Made by a program: the position numbers and the translations under genes. The notes under the pieces were generated by a model. The model was not told where the DNA came from, searched no databases, and saw only the letters and a program-made list of their open reading frames with translations. From positions 1 to 20,581 of IMG/VR virus record IMGVR_UViG_3300029286_000294: 20,581 nucleotides of DNA; one strand, given 5' to 3'. This stretch comes from a virus. Numbering within the stretch: position 1 is the first letter of the stretch; each line of letters begins with the position of its first letter. Positions 1 to 7,462 of the stretch are shown piece after piece.

Positions 1-290
1 TGATCTGCATTCTTTCTCAACCTATCATACACATCATCGTGAAGAGCGTACTCCTCACAGAAATATGTAGCCGTACTTACGTTCCAATCAATAGCGTTGG
101 ACTCCGAGCCAATGGCTCTGTAAGTAGTAGGAGTCTTGAAGTTTCTGGTATAAGTGAAGTAGACATCGCTGTCTTTAGCCACTTTAACCCTAGGAAACAC
201 TTGATCCGCAATAGCTTGTCCGTTTGAGTACTTTACTGACACATTACTCAAAACCGCATCTACGTGAACTGCTCTGCTTACTGGATTCAT
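1..290 (-). CDS. Major capsid protein, N-terminal part (runs off the window)
   Basis: The ATG at 290 opens a frame that continues to base 1, giving 96 codons with no stop; the rest lies outside the window. It is preceded by GAGGTG at a good distance. The visible protein starts MNPVSRAVHVDAVLSNVSV and continues through an IADQVFPRVKV segment and a YFTYTRNF segment. This HVD..L.N.SV.Y......AD..FP.V.V...SD.YF pattern is, from memory, typical of the N-terminus of a large family of tailed-phage capsid subunits. Its place directly after the protease/scaffold and the decoration protein is the usual place for the major capsid gene. The product would assemble the icosahedral shell on the scaffold and be matured by the upstream protease. 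The family call is by eye; without the C-terminal HK97-fold part it is good but not certain. Confidence 0.75.
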   Translation of the reverse strand, partial: MNPVSRAVHVDAVLSNVSVKYSNGQAIADQVFPRVKVAKDSDVYFTYTRNFKTPTTYRAIGSESNAIDWNVSTATYFCEEYALHDDVYDRLRKNAD

Positions 291-330
291 AATTTTTTCA
301 CCTCTTTCCTTTCAAATAAAATTATCAAAC

Positions 331-729
331 TTATTGGTGATGTGAGATACCAGGCATCAATAGTACTTCTACTAATGCGCCAGCACCTGCTGCGTTGGCC
401 TCAAGTGCGATACCCACGCCGATTTCTTTGTCGGCGTCTGCGACTTCGCCTCTTCCATCACCCCCATCAGCACCGACAATAATATCCCCCCTACTGCAGT
501 TTTCCGCCATTACTACCTTTGAAGTTCCTCTGGTAGCGATGGTACCGAATTCTCCAGAATTGGGTTTATTCTGTAACACACCGATAGGATGTGTACCCGC
601 TGCTCCCGCTCCGCAAAGGGCAAAATCTCCGTTGGCGTCACCAACTTTGACGATATAATACTGCCCAGTAGTTCTGCAATCAGAATCTGCTCGTAGCGTG
701 ATCTGTCCGTCTATTTTAGATTGACTCAT
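331..729 (-). CDS. Capsid decoration protein (DUF2190-like)
   Basis: A 132-residue protein starting MSQSKIDGQITLRADSDC. The ATG at 729 has a near-perfect AGGAGG seven bases upstream; a longer frame from a TTG at 747 has no comparable site, so 729 is chosen. The sequence is rich in glycine and alanine, with a middle stretch GAAGTHPIGVLQNKPNSGE and a C-terminal GALVEVLLMPG. Both patterns are typical of DUF2190-type head decoration proteins, which sit on the outer capsid and stabilise it after expansion. The gene lies between the protease/scaffold and the major capsid gene, the standard position for this family. No signal peptide or membrane segment is seen. It could instead be a scaffold accessory, but composition and order favour decoration. 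Confidence 0.75.
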   Translation of the reverse strand: MSQSKIDGQITLRADSDCRTTGQYYIVKVGDANGDFALCGAGAAGTHPIGVLQNKPNSGEFGTIATRGTSKVVMAENCSRGDIIVGADGGDGRGEVADADKEIGVGIALEANAAGAGALVEVLLMPGISHHQ

Positions 730-772
730 TTTTCTACACCTCCTCAAATAAACAAACTTTTATACGTCTCGC

Positions 773-1474
773 TTATTCCTCTTCGTCGAGTTTCTTTGCG
801 AGTTCTGGATTGTCCGCAGACACCTTTTTCAGAGCTTCCCCAAACTTAATGCCTTTCTCTTTTGCAAGAGCCTCGGCTCTTTGGGTAAGTTCCTCAGAAG
901 CCTTTAACGATTTACCATCGTCTCCCCCAAGTTCTGAAAACAGAACTTTAGATACTTTCGGTAGGGATTCCATGAAGTCCTTGAACAACACCGACTGTCT
1001 TTCTGATAAGCTCATCAAAAGTTTATGAGCAACTTCCGTACTCTTAGGAAGCAGCTTTCCGTTTGGATTGCTTTCAGAAAATGTGTATCCGCTGATTCTT
1101 TCTTTGACTTCGGTAAACTTAAGTTTTGCTTCCATCACTCCAAGTTTAGCTTTCAAGTCATTGAACTCTTTGGCACTGGGAGTAGGCTCAGTCATTTTAT
1201 GCTCGCTCATTCCTTTAGCTACGCACTTTCCGCCCACCATGACGCCCTCTGTTCCGTCATCTAATGTGCAGACGTCGCCCTCTGCGAACTCTTTAGGCTC
1301 TTCCTTTTTTTCCTCTTTGACTTCCTCTTCCTTTTTTTCTTCCCCATTTTCAACATCCCCCGATTTCTCCTCAGACTTCACTTCCTCTTTGACTTCCTCA
1401 ACTTTGGGTTGCTCTTCTGACTTGACTTCGGGTTTAGTTTCAAGTTCCTCGGCTTTCTTTTCCTCTTCGTTCAT
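773..1474 (-). CDS. Nested scaffold protein from an internal in-frame start
   Basis: Inside the protease gene, an ATG at 1474 is in frame (228 codons after the ATG at 2158) and opens a 233-residue product starting MNEEEKKAEELETKPEV. It lies eight bases after AGGAGGTG, one of the best Shine-Dalgarno matches in the window. The product covers only the acidic/lysine-rich and helical C-terminal half and lacks the protease domain. Separate production of scaffold from an internal start is established for phage Mu (gpZ within gpI) and lambda (Nu3 within C), so the same arrangement is inferred here. Extra scaffold over protease would suit head assembly. The site is seen directly; its use is inferred. 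Confidence 0.65.
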   Translation of the reverse strand: MNEEEKKAEELETKPEVKSEEQPKVEEVKEEVKSEEKSGDVENGEEKKEEEVKEEKKEEPKEFAEGDVCTLDDGTEGVMVGGKCVAKGMSEHKMTEPTPSAKEFNDLKAKLGVMEAKLKFTEVKERISGYTFSESNPNGKLLPKSTEVAHKLLMSLSERQSVLFKDFMESLPKVSKVLFSELGGDDGKSLKASEELTQRAEALAKEKGIKFGEALKKVSADNPELAKKLDEEE

Positions 1475-2140
1475 AATATTTTCACCTCCTTTGTCTTTTA
1501 ATTTGATAAACATATTCTCGCTTAATTGGACTGGTGCTAACGATTTAAAATAGGGGCGATTGGTTAAAGCCCCACCCAACAAGACATTGGCGAACTTGTC
1601 GTGCGTCTCGTAGTCCTCGTACTCGAAGTCGAACTCTGGGGAGAAATACCTATATATGCCTTTACTCACCAAGTCCATACCCATGGCTGTCCATTCCACT
1701 TTGGCTTTTAGTTTGGTTACCCCATTCTCCACAACTTTTTTCAACTCCTTGAACCAGCCCGCTGCTCCCAACTCTGGCTTGTGTTCTTGATCCACAGCAA
1801 TATCTATTTTTCTTGTCTTGTCATTGAAGTTCTGGACAAACTTGTCTATGTCTTCTGGGGTTATTTCTATTTCTCCGTACTCTGGGTGCTCCCAATAGCC
1901 CTCGGTTAAGACTTCTATCTCGGACACGGGTTTCTTGTCGGCGAACACTTTTCCCATCTCAATGCGGGAAAATAGCTTGGCTATTCTCTGTTCGCTTGCA
2001 TCCTTCTTCGTCATAACCTCTCCATTATACGACTTTCCGTCTTTGTAGCATATACGCATATACTGGTTGGGATTGCCTTCTACATTAATGGTGCGCACTT
2101 CCCCGCCCTCATCTACGCATTTTGTGAAGTCAGCTGGCAT
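773..2140 (-). CDS. Prohead protease fused to scaffold (Mu gpI-like)
   Basis: A 455-residue protein starting MPADFTKCVDEGG. The ATG at 2140 follows AAGGAG at short spacing; an ATG at 2158 has a weaker site. Residues about 70 to 215 match the Mu gpI-type protease: GYWEHPEYGEIEIT, then DIAVDQEHKPELGAAGW, VEWTAMG, IYRYFSPEF and GGALTNRPYF, corresponding to the family's D-x-EH, AGW, WT, YRY-SP and ALTN-P signatures. The second half is a highly charged Glu/Lys-rich stretch, then a helical C-terminus, as expected of a scaffold removed by the protease during capsid maturation. Two small Cys/Gly segments (near the N-terminus and after the acidic stretch) resemble each other in having a C..DGG/DG..GV pattern. 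An internal start may make the scaffold separately. It overlaps the holin-like gene by 11 bases. Confidence 0.85.
   Translation of the reverse strand: MPADFTKCVDEGGEVRTINVEGNPNQYMRICYKDGKSYNGEVMTKKDASEQRIAKLFSRIEMGKVFADKKPVSEIEVLTEGYWEHPEYGEIEITPEDIDKFVQNFNDKTRKIDIAVDQEHKPELGAAGWFKELKKVVENGVTKLKAKVEWTAMGMDLVSKGIYRYFSPEFDFEYEDYETHDKFANVLLGGALTNRPYFKSLAPVQLSENMFIKLKDKGGENIMNEEEKKAEELETKPEVKSEEQPKVEEVKEEVKSEEKSGDVENGEEKKEEEVKEEKKEEPKEFAEGDVCTLDDGTEGVMVGGKCVAKGMSEHKMTEPTPSAKEFNDLKAKLGVMEAKLKFTEVKERISGYTFSESNPNGKLLPKSTEVAHKLLMSLSERQSVLFKDFMESLPKVSKVLFSELGGDDGKSLKASEELTQRAEALAKEKGIKFGEALKKVSADNPELAKKLDEEE
1483..1490 (-). promoter_or_regulatory. Internal ribosome binding site for the scaffold
   Basis: On the minus strand AGGAGGTG is followed by an eight-base AT-rich spacer (AAAATATT) and ATG at 1474. 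Its position inside a coding region, at the boundary between protease and scaffold parts, is what makes it notable. The codons for Lys-Gly-Gly-Glu encode it. Confidence 0.7.
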
Positions 2141-2438
2141 AGTTCTCCTTTCTACCATTGCCGTTCTCTTTTAGCATGGCAATAAAATGTATTAAAGCCC
2201 AGGCAGCAGCACCAATGGTTAACAAAATATCATCTGTGAGGGTTGACGCTGGCACTACTTCAAATAGATGCAAAAATACTACTGTGAATATTAAGATCAA
2301 AGCCAAGAACACGTCTCCCACAAAAAGCCAATTAGTGAACTTCCTTTTAGCTATCCCTCGCAGAGAAGTTAAAACCACAACAGCGTAAGCTATTATTCTA
2401 AAATAATCCAACATAGTGTCTATAAGTTGCAGATTCAT
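2130..2438 (-). CDS. Small membrane protein, holin-like
   Basis: A 102-residue protein with three probable membrane segments: about residues 14-28 (IIAYAVVVLTSL), 38-62 (LFVGDVFLALILIFTVVFLHLF) and 70-90 (DILLTIGAAAWALIHFIAML). It has a short charged C-terminal tail, KENGNGRKENYAS. Size and topology resemble a class I holin, which would sit in the inner membrane and release or activate the lysin. The start overlaps the stop of the upstream gene as ATGA, so the two are probably translationally coupled. The upstream neighbour is an XhlA-like protein, and such pairs act together in lysis in Bacillus prophages. No endolysin is in the window. A general membrane protein of other function is possible. 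Confidence 0.5.
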   Translation of the reverse strand: MNLQLIDTMLDYFRIIAYAVVVLTSLRGIAKRKFTNWLFVGDVFLALILIFTVVFLHLFEVVPASTLTDDILLTIGAAAWALIHFIAMLKENGNGRKENYAS

Positions 2439-2680
2439 TGCTTCTGCACTCCCAAATAAGTTGCTACCGCCCCGATAATCACAGAGAACGCCCCCTGAAA
2501 TATAGCCATATTAGATATTCTCTCGTTAGATCGGGCTTGCGCCACTTCCATTGCCCCTAGTCTGACATCCAACTTGTCCACTATCTCTCTCTGATCCTTT
2601 TTGAACTCGTCAAAGGATTTCATTAGATTCGATAAATCCGATCTAATGCCAGTCATTATTGAGCGAATGTCATCGGACAT
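2435..2680 (-). CDS. XhlA-like coiled-coil protein with C-terminal membrane anchor
   Basis: From the ATG at 2680 (MSDDIRSIMTGIRSDLSN) this is an 81-residue protein. About 50 residues form a charged heptad-rich helix (DEFKKDQREIVDKLDVRLGAMEV), followed by one C-terminal membrane segment, FQGAFSVIIGAVATYLGV, and a short KQ tail. This layout matches the haemolysin XhlA/holin-accessory type proteins. The ATG at 2680 follows GAGGG at about eight bases; an ATG at 2695 also exists with GGAGG only three bases away, so the start is uncertain by five codons. The stop overlaps the next gene's start as ATGA. Its position between portal and protease genes is unusual for lysis genes, so a head or membrane role cannot be excluded. 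Confidence 0.5.
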   Translation of the reverse strand: MSDDIRSIMTGIRSDLSNLMKSFDEFKKDQREIVDKLDVRLGAMEVAQARSNERISNMAIFQGAFSVIIGAVATYLGVQKQ

Positions 2681-2897
2681 ATTTTTGTCCCTCATGTTCC
2701 TCCACAAACTTTAGTAAATTTACGCACCTCTCGTAGAGGGTGTGGCAAGTGTCCTTAAGCAGTTTACGCTCCCTTTGCTCATCTTCGTATTTAGCGTCCA
2801 GCTTATCCATACTTTCCTCCATGTGCTTCAAAATCTCCTTTATCTCCCTTTCGGTTTTGTAGTTAACTTTGTTTTTATTCAAGTGAATTAGGCTCAT
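2670..2897 (-). CDS. Small coiled-coil protein, unknown function
   Basis: A 75-residue, highly charged protein (MSLIHLNKNKVNYKTERE...) predicted by eye to be nearly all helix, with heptad-like spacing of Ile/Leu/Met in IKEILKHMEESMDKLDAKYE. It has two cysteines and no membrane segment. It is read from the ATG at 2897. The annotated portal frame stops four bases upstream, while an alternative portal frame stops in an ATGA overlap with this start (see findings). It ends 11 bases inside the XhlA-like gene. I do not recognise a family. It may be a partner of the following membrane proteins. Confidence 0.55.
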   Translation of the reverse strand: MSLIHLNKNKVNYKTEREIKEILKHMEESMDKLDAKYEDEQRERKLLKDTCHTLYERCVNLLKFVEEHEGQKYVR

Positions 2898-2901
2898 TTC
2901 T

Positions 2902-5394
2902 TTAGTTTCTCCAATTCTGCGATGGCATCCTCGTCTTGGAGAACTTGTCCTTGAGCATGCTCAAATGTTCTTTTAATGCAGATATATCTTCCCCGTCCAC
3001 AAGAGGTATGTGCTGTCCGCCACGGATAATCCATTGCACATCTCCCTCGGCGTGCTTCTCGCTAAATACATCCTGCCCGTAGCTCACGGGAGTACCAGCC
3101 CCCGCAGGCGCGTAAAGCCTTTCGTCAATATTAAGAGAACTGCTTCCAGGTAGCGGAGCGGAAGCATCTTCGAAGTCCCAAGGCGGTACCTCAGTCTGCG
3201 GTTTTAGGGAGTCAGGAATGCCCGTGTACGCTGGTAACGGATAGTCATCCTTTAGGACTGCTACCCAGATGCACCTGCAGAGAAAGTGAACCCGCCCCGG
3301 CTGATAGGCTGAAAAACTCCTATCTACTGCTGAGATTGTCTTGCCATCCATGCTTCGACAATAGTTACAAGTCCCTCCATCTAGAATCGAACTCCACTGA
3401 TACGCGTAAATATCCTCCGCGTATTTATTGAAAACATACTTTCTGCCCTCGTTGATATTCTCCGATATGACAAGGTTGGAAGCTGTGTATGCATTTTTGT
3501 TTACAAAAGATTTGAACGCATCGTGCAATTTCGCAACTGCTTCGCGCTCAGTAACTGCCTGGTTAGTCATAGCTAGCACCGCTGGGGCTGTCAAAGAACT
3601 TAGTAAATCCTGATATCCTTTCTGTGCGTAGAAGTGCGCCTTGTCGTATAGCTTGGTTTCTATCTCTGGTGTGGTGTAGGGTACGGTTTTCTTCAGTTCA
3701 AAAGATGCTTTGTTTTTCCCGAACTCGAATATCTTTTTTATTCCGTTTCTGAACACCCTCTCGTATTCCCCGCTAAACCTGCCCGCTATTCTCTGCAAGC
3801 TGGCGATGTCCTGATCTCTAACAGCCTTTTCAAATATGGGCAACAGATAAGCGCGCTCTTTCAGAAGAATCTTACTCAGCTCCTTGTAGAGTTTGGCTTC
3901 CTCTGTACGCATATAAGAGTCAATTTCCTCGAATCTGACTCTACTCTCTGCTTTGGTTAAATCCCTGTGCCACTTCCCCTCGTGCATCTTGGCTGGTTGT
4001 TCTTCTTTTTTCTTTTTTAAATCCTCGTCAATAGCTCCTGCATCCTGTGGGTTTTCAGGATTCCCGCTAGGCTGCTCGCTGTCACCATTCTGATAAAACG
4101 GATTAGGCGGTGGGTTTATTGTACGTTCGTGCTGTGCTTCGTTTTCCTTTTCTTTCATCTCCCTTTGCTCATCGCTCATTTCTGGCAGCTTAAGTACAGT
4201 CCGTAGGTAGTCTTCCATCTCCAAGTCTGGTGTCAATGCTCCCGCAAGGGTAAGAGTCTGAACGGCGTTGGCTAGTATATCAACCTGCGTAGAACCCAAG
4301 TCCCCATGAGTCAGCTTGGGGTAGTCGGTTACTGTAAAATTCAAGTCTACTAGAGGTACTATAAACTGGTGGTAAATCGTGTCCTCTATGTTCTTGGCTA
4401 TTGAGTCTATGGCGTTCAAAAAGAAACTGGACTGATCGGTGCTTAGTGCGTAGCTCCCTGTACTTGTGCTTCCCAACTCTACAAATTGAGCCAGCACAGA
4501 TTTTAATATCTCCCTAGTGTGATGATCTAGCATTTCCTTTGGATCCTTGATTGTGGACGCTTTCATATCTAACATCTCAATCATCCACTTGTCGGACGGG
4601 CGAATAACATAAGCCTGTTCATTGCTCCGTAGATTCTTGCCCAATTCCTCGGCTTCTGTTTTGTCTTGCGCGGTGTAACCCTCTGGTAAAGTAATGACTG
4701 GAATTCCCACTCCGTGCCTTTCGGTTGCAATAGCGTCTATCTTGTAATATTTATCTCTAAAAAACCAATGTTTGTATGCTTGTCTTAAAATAGAAGTCCC
4801 TTTCCAGTTGTCGCCCTCTTTCTGATGTACCAGTACCATTAATTTCTCTATAGGTATCTCGACATTTTTGTATAGGTTATCCTGATAGAATCTCTGGGTG
4901 ATGGACTTCAACTCTCCCTTTTCCGTGTTCCAAGAAACGATAGTCTTGGGCAATCTGGGTGCCCATTTTGTGCAGACGATCTTATTGTCCTCGAATCCAT
5001 AAACCAATTCAAAGGCGAAGTGTCCATAAGCTAACATCAGAAGGGCTTGTCTTAAATTATCGTTCCAAGGGAGTATTTCAAATAGGTTGTGCTTTACGAA
5101 CTCGGCTACTTCATCGTCTGCGGATTCCTCTGATGCAGCGGTGATATCCCACTCTGCGGATAAAAGGGGTAGATTAACAACCTGCAAAGCCATGTGAACG
5201 GAAGCATCACTCCATCTCATCTGGTTGACTGTATCGATGAGTTTGTCCCCGATTAAGTCGGCTACATATTCTCCCGTGTCTATCTGTCCTGAAAAAATGG
5301 TAGTCCCTGTGCCTCCGAGTTCTGTACTTTGTGGCACTCGTTTGGGTGTTGCAAATCTATTCGTTATCCTTTTTAGTATTGACTCATTTGGCAT
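2902..5394 (-). CDS. Portal protein (DUF935-like) fused to MuF head morphogenesis domain
   Basis: An 830-residue protein. Residues 1 to about 420 resemble the Mu gp29/DUF935 portal family: SGQIDTGEYVADLIGDKL, VHMALQVVNLPLLSAEWDI, then the long helical core that forms the dodecameric ring for DNA passage. A proline/asparagine-rich linker (about 426-470) leads to a MuF/SPP1 gp7-like domain (about 480-720), with DGGTCNYCRSMDGK at 672-685 and HFLCRC at 703-708, the conserved Cys/His signature. A short C-terminal unit, WIIRGGQHIPL, follows. The start lacks a good Shine-Dalgarno and lies three bases after the terminase stop, so it probably relies on reinitiation. The last roughly 20 codons may be out of frame: the minus-one frame reads a more natural end that stops as ATGA with the next gene. 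Portal and MuF are usually separate adjacent genes; fusions occur. Confidence 0.85.
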   Translation of the reverse strand: MPNESILKRITNRFATPKRVPQSTELGGTGTTIFSGQIDTGEYVADLIGDKLIDTVNQMRWSDASVHMALQVVNLPLLSAEWDITAASEESADDEVAEFVKHNLFEILPWNDNLRQALLMLAYGHFAFELVYGFEDNKIVCTKWAPRLPKTIVSWNTEKGELKSITQRFYQDNLYKNVEIPIEKLMVLVHQKEGDNWKGTSILRQAYKHWFFRDKYYKIDAIATERHGVGIPVITLPEGYTAQDKTEAEELGKNLRSNEQAYVIRPSDKWMIEMLDMKASTIKDPKEMLDHHTREILKSVLAQFVELGSTSTGSYALSTDQSSFFLNAIDSIAKNIEDTIYHQFIVPLVDLNFTVTDYPKLTHGDLGSTQVDILANAVQTLTLAGALTPDLEMEDYLRTVLKLPEMSDEQREMKEKENEAQHERTINPPPNPFYQNGDSEQPSGNPENPQDAGAIDEDLKKKKEEQPAKMHEGKWHRDLTKAESRVRFEEIDSYMRTEEAKLYKELSKILLKERAYLLPIFEKAVRDQDIASLQRIAGRFSGEYERVFRNGIKKIFEFGKNKASFELKKTVPYTTPEIETKLYDKAHFYAQKGYQDLLSSLTAPAVLAMTNQAVTEREAVAKLHDAFKSFVNKNAYTASNLVISENINEGRKYVFNKYAEDIYAYQWSSILDGGTCNYCRSMDGKTISAVDRSFSAYQPGRVHFLCRCIWVAVLKDDYPLPAYTGIPDSLKPQTEVPPWDFEDASAPLPGSSSLNIDERLYAPAGAGTPVSYGQDVFSEKHAEGDVQWIIRGGQHIPLVDGEDISALKEHLSMLKDKFSKTRMPSQNWRN

Positions 5395-5397
5395 ATG

Positions 5398-7014
5398 TTA
5401 GAACCTAACGTCTAATAAACCCCCAGTTATGGGTTTATTATCCTTTGTTGGTTTATTAACTACATCAGCCAAAGAGCCAGCCACAGCTCTGCTAACTGCA
5501 ATCATACCATAATTCGCAGAATGTGCATAGTGATCCGCGCCAGTTGCTATGTAATTGAACGCGTAACTTCCGTCTGGCTTCTCTACTTTCTCCTTAGCCA
5601 ACGCGCAATGATGCCTGATAAACTCCTCCACATCGTTAGTGAGCTTGGGCAACACAATATTCTTGATTTTATACTCGTCTGCCAGCACGTCAAGAGTCTC
5701 AGTTCTATGAACTACTACGTGATATTCCTTTTTCTCTTTGTCCTCTTTCCAGACTATGTGCTCTTTTTGTGTATCGTTGTAATAACAAAGCCAAACCTTA
5801 CCTGGGAACATAAGCTGGAATCTCCTAGCTGAATGCTTGTTAGGCATGGCATCTATAACGCAACTTATGACTCCGAATCTAACCATGAGATCTGGAAGTT
5901 CCTCAAAGTCTTTCAGTATCCCTATCCAAAACAACTTTTTTAGCTTGCCGTCCTTGCGCCAGACTGACACATGAAGATTGTCGCCCTGATCTACTCCCAT
6001 ATAAGTACCTTGCCCCACGCCCCGCATATCCCAACCCGCCTGAATACACTCAAGCATATCTGTTCTTTTAATGGGTAGGTTTTCTCCTGCGTACGGCTCT
6101 CCTAGTACAAAGTTCCAGAATGTCTGTTTCCATCTCTCATTTTCAAACTTTAGGAATATATCCTCCGCGCTGATCCATGGCACCATAAGTTGAGAAACAT
6201 GATAACCAGATATTTTGCTCCCCTCGTTCGTGGGCTTCCACCTGCCATCTATCCTGTCGTCATCGGTAAGCGGAGCATTACAGTAAACGCATTGATAATA
6301 TATCTCCCCGAATCCCGCCCTACCCATGTGAATAGAATCAGGAAACTTCAATACCTGCTCCTTCCCGCATTCCATACAAGTAACAAACCATTGCTTCATA
6401 TCAGAGCGCATATAAAGAGCATTTACTCCGTAGTCTGGTATCGATGGGTTAGATAGGTGAATCGTGTATTTATGTTTTGAATGGGATAGCCTTTCTTGAT
6501 AGATAGATATGATTTGTGGCTTGCTCCTGTCGGTTTCATCGTGAATGAGCATATCCGCGTCAATAGATATAGCTTGTCGCTCTCCCCATGTTCCTCTAAA
6601 GTAAATGAAAGAGTTTCCTAATTGCTTTAGTTCCACAGAGTCCACATTAACAATCCTGCTCATAAGATATGGGCTGTCCTGTATGACTGGGTTTACCCTA
6701 GACTTTGAGAACTCGTTGACATCTCCAGCTGTAGGGAAAGTATAAATAATCGAAATGGGGTTAGTATCTGCAAACCAAAGGGCTTTATTTATCCCGTAAG
6801 TAGTAAGCCCTGTCTGTGCTGCCTTTTGCACGACAATGTTTTTACTCTCGTCCTTGTAGATATCTACCAAGAACCTATGAGTAGAGAAGTCTAGCGGTTC
6901 TCCTTTAGGCGTCTTGCAGTTTGCCAGCGTCCACGTCAGTAAGTTTGCTCTTTGCGCTTCTCTTACTACGGTTTCGCTGGGTTGCAATTTCCTCAATGGC
7001 TCTGTTGTAGGCAT
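5398..7014 (-). CDS. terL: Terminase large subunit (GpA-like)
   Basis: A 538-residue DNA packaging motor with ATPase and nuclease parts. A degenerate Walker A, QKAAQTGLTT (63-72), is of the type seen in GpA-like terminases. A Walker B with acidic tail, DADMLIHDETD, lies at 152-162. A zinc knuckle uses C213, C216, C242 and C245, and SGYHVSQLMVPW follows at 269-280, a hallmark of the GpA family. The C-terminal nuclease shows candidate metal-binding aspartates in GVDQGD (340-345), VIDAMP and GADHYAHS. The ATG at 7014 has AGGAG seven bases upstream. No usable later ATG exists before residue 118, so the 110-base overlap with the small terminase gene is probably real. Packaging specificity (cos or pac) cannot be read from this. 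Confidence 0.92.
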   Translation of the reverse strand: MPTTEPLRKLQPSETVVREAQRANLLTWTLANCKTPKGEPLDFSTHRFLVDIYKDESKNIVVQKAAQTGLTTYGINKALWFADTNPISIIYTFPTAGDVNEFSKSRVNPVIQDSPYLMSRIVNVDSVELKQLGNSFIYFRGTWGERQAISIDADMLIHDETDRSKPQIISIYQERLSHSKHKYTIHLSNPSIPDYGVNALYMRSDMKQWFVTCMECGKEQVLKFPDSIHMGRAGFGEIYYQCVYCNAPLTDDDRIDGRWKPTNEGSKISGYHVSQLMVPWISAEDIFLKFENERWKQTFWNFVLGEPYAGENLPIKRTDMLECIQAGWDMRGVGQGTYMGVDQGDNLHVSVWRKDGKLKKLFWIGILKDFEELPDLMVRFGVISCVIDAMPNKHSARRFQLMFPGKVWLCYYNDTQKEHIVWKEDKEKKEYHVVVHRTETLDVLADEYKIKNIVLPKLTNDVEEFIRHHCALAKEKVEKPDGSYAFNYIATGADHYAHSANYGMIAVSRAVAGSLADVVNKPTKDNKPITGGLLDVRF

Positions 7015-7462
7015 CTATCAGCTCCTTTGGGGCATTTACGGTTAGCTTACTATCTATTGCTCCCGAATGCTCAAACTTCTCTTTTACTACATATTCTTCA
7101 GGTAAAGTCCTCTCAAGATACCATGCTGCCGAACGCCAATCCCCTCTACCGACTAAAATCTTCTTGCCATGAATATCTAATACGAAATCCCCGTTAGTGT
7201 CTTTTAGGTACTCATCTGTTGAGGCGTTTATAATCCTATTAGCTAAAGCTGTGTTTCTTTTGGCTCTAGCCCTACCCATAGACTCCAGAAACTCCAGACG
7301 CTCCTCCACAGATAATGGGTTGGCTTCGTCATCGGAAAGCCACATATAAAGTACAGATTCACTTATCCCGCACATAGTTGCTGCATCCCTGTTGGTTGCT
7401 CCCGCTTCTATATACCCGCAGAACTCGTTTCTTAACTCTGGACTGTATTTCAAGTTAGCCAT
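6905..7462 (-). CDS. terS: Terminase small subunit, helix-turn-helix
   Basis: A 185-residue DNA-recognition partner of the large terminase. A helix-turn-helix is visible at about 20-43 (AGATNRDAATMCGISESVLY). It is followed by a helical oligomerisation region (VEERLEFLESMGRARAKRNT) and the GRGDWRSAAWYLERTLPEEY segment at 105-124, typical of this group of small terminases and related phage HTH proteins. The basic tail (QRNRSKRSAKSK) is encoded within the overlap with terL. The start overlaps the stop of the glycosyltransferase gene as TAATG, which ties the packaging genes to the modification cluster in one transcript. It should bind the packaging start site. Confidence 0.82.
   Translation of the reverse strand: MANLKYSPELRNEFCGYIEAGATNRDAATMCGISESVLYMWLSDDEANPLSVEERLEFLESMGRARAKRNTALANRIINASTDEYLKDTNGDFVLDIHGKKILVGRGDWRSAAWYLERTLPEEYVVKEKFEHSGAIDSKLTVNAPKELIDAYNRAIEEIATQRNRSKRSAKSKLTDVDAGKLQDA

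Noticed and set aside
395-658. Plus-strand Ala/Pro/Ser-rich frame opposite the decoration gene
   Set aside because: Antisense to a well-supported gene with a strong Shine-Dalgarno; composition is that of a mirror frame.
1068-1553. Long open frame on the plus strand opposite the scaffold
   Set aside because: It is the mirror of the Glu/Lys-rich scaffold coding, giving a Ser/Phe/Leu-rich product without a Shine-Dalgarno or family signal.
5521-5832. Plus-strand frame of about 100 codons inside terL
   Set aside because: Lies wholly in the terminase nuclease region in antisense; no start signal and no recognisable protein.
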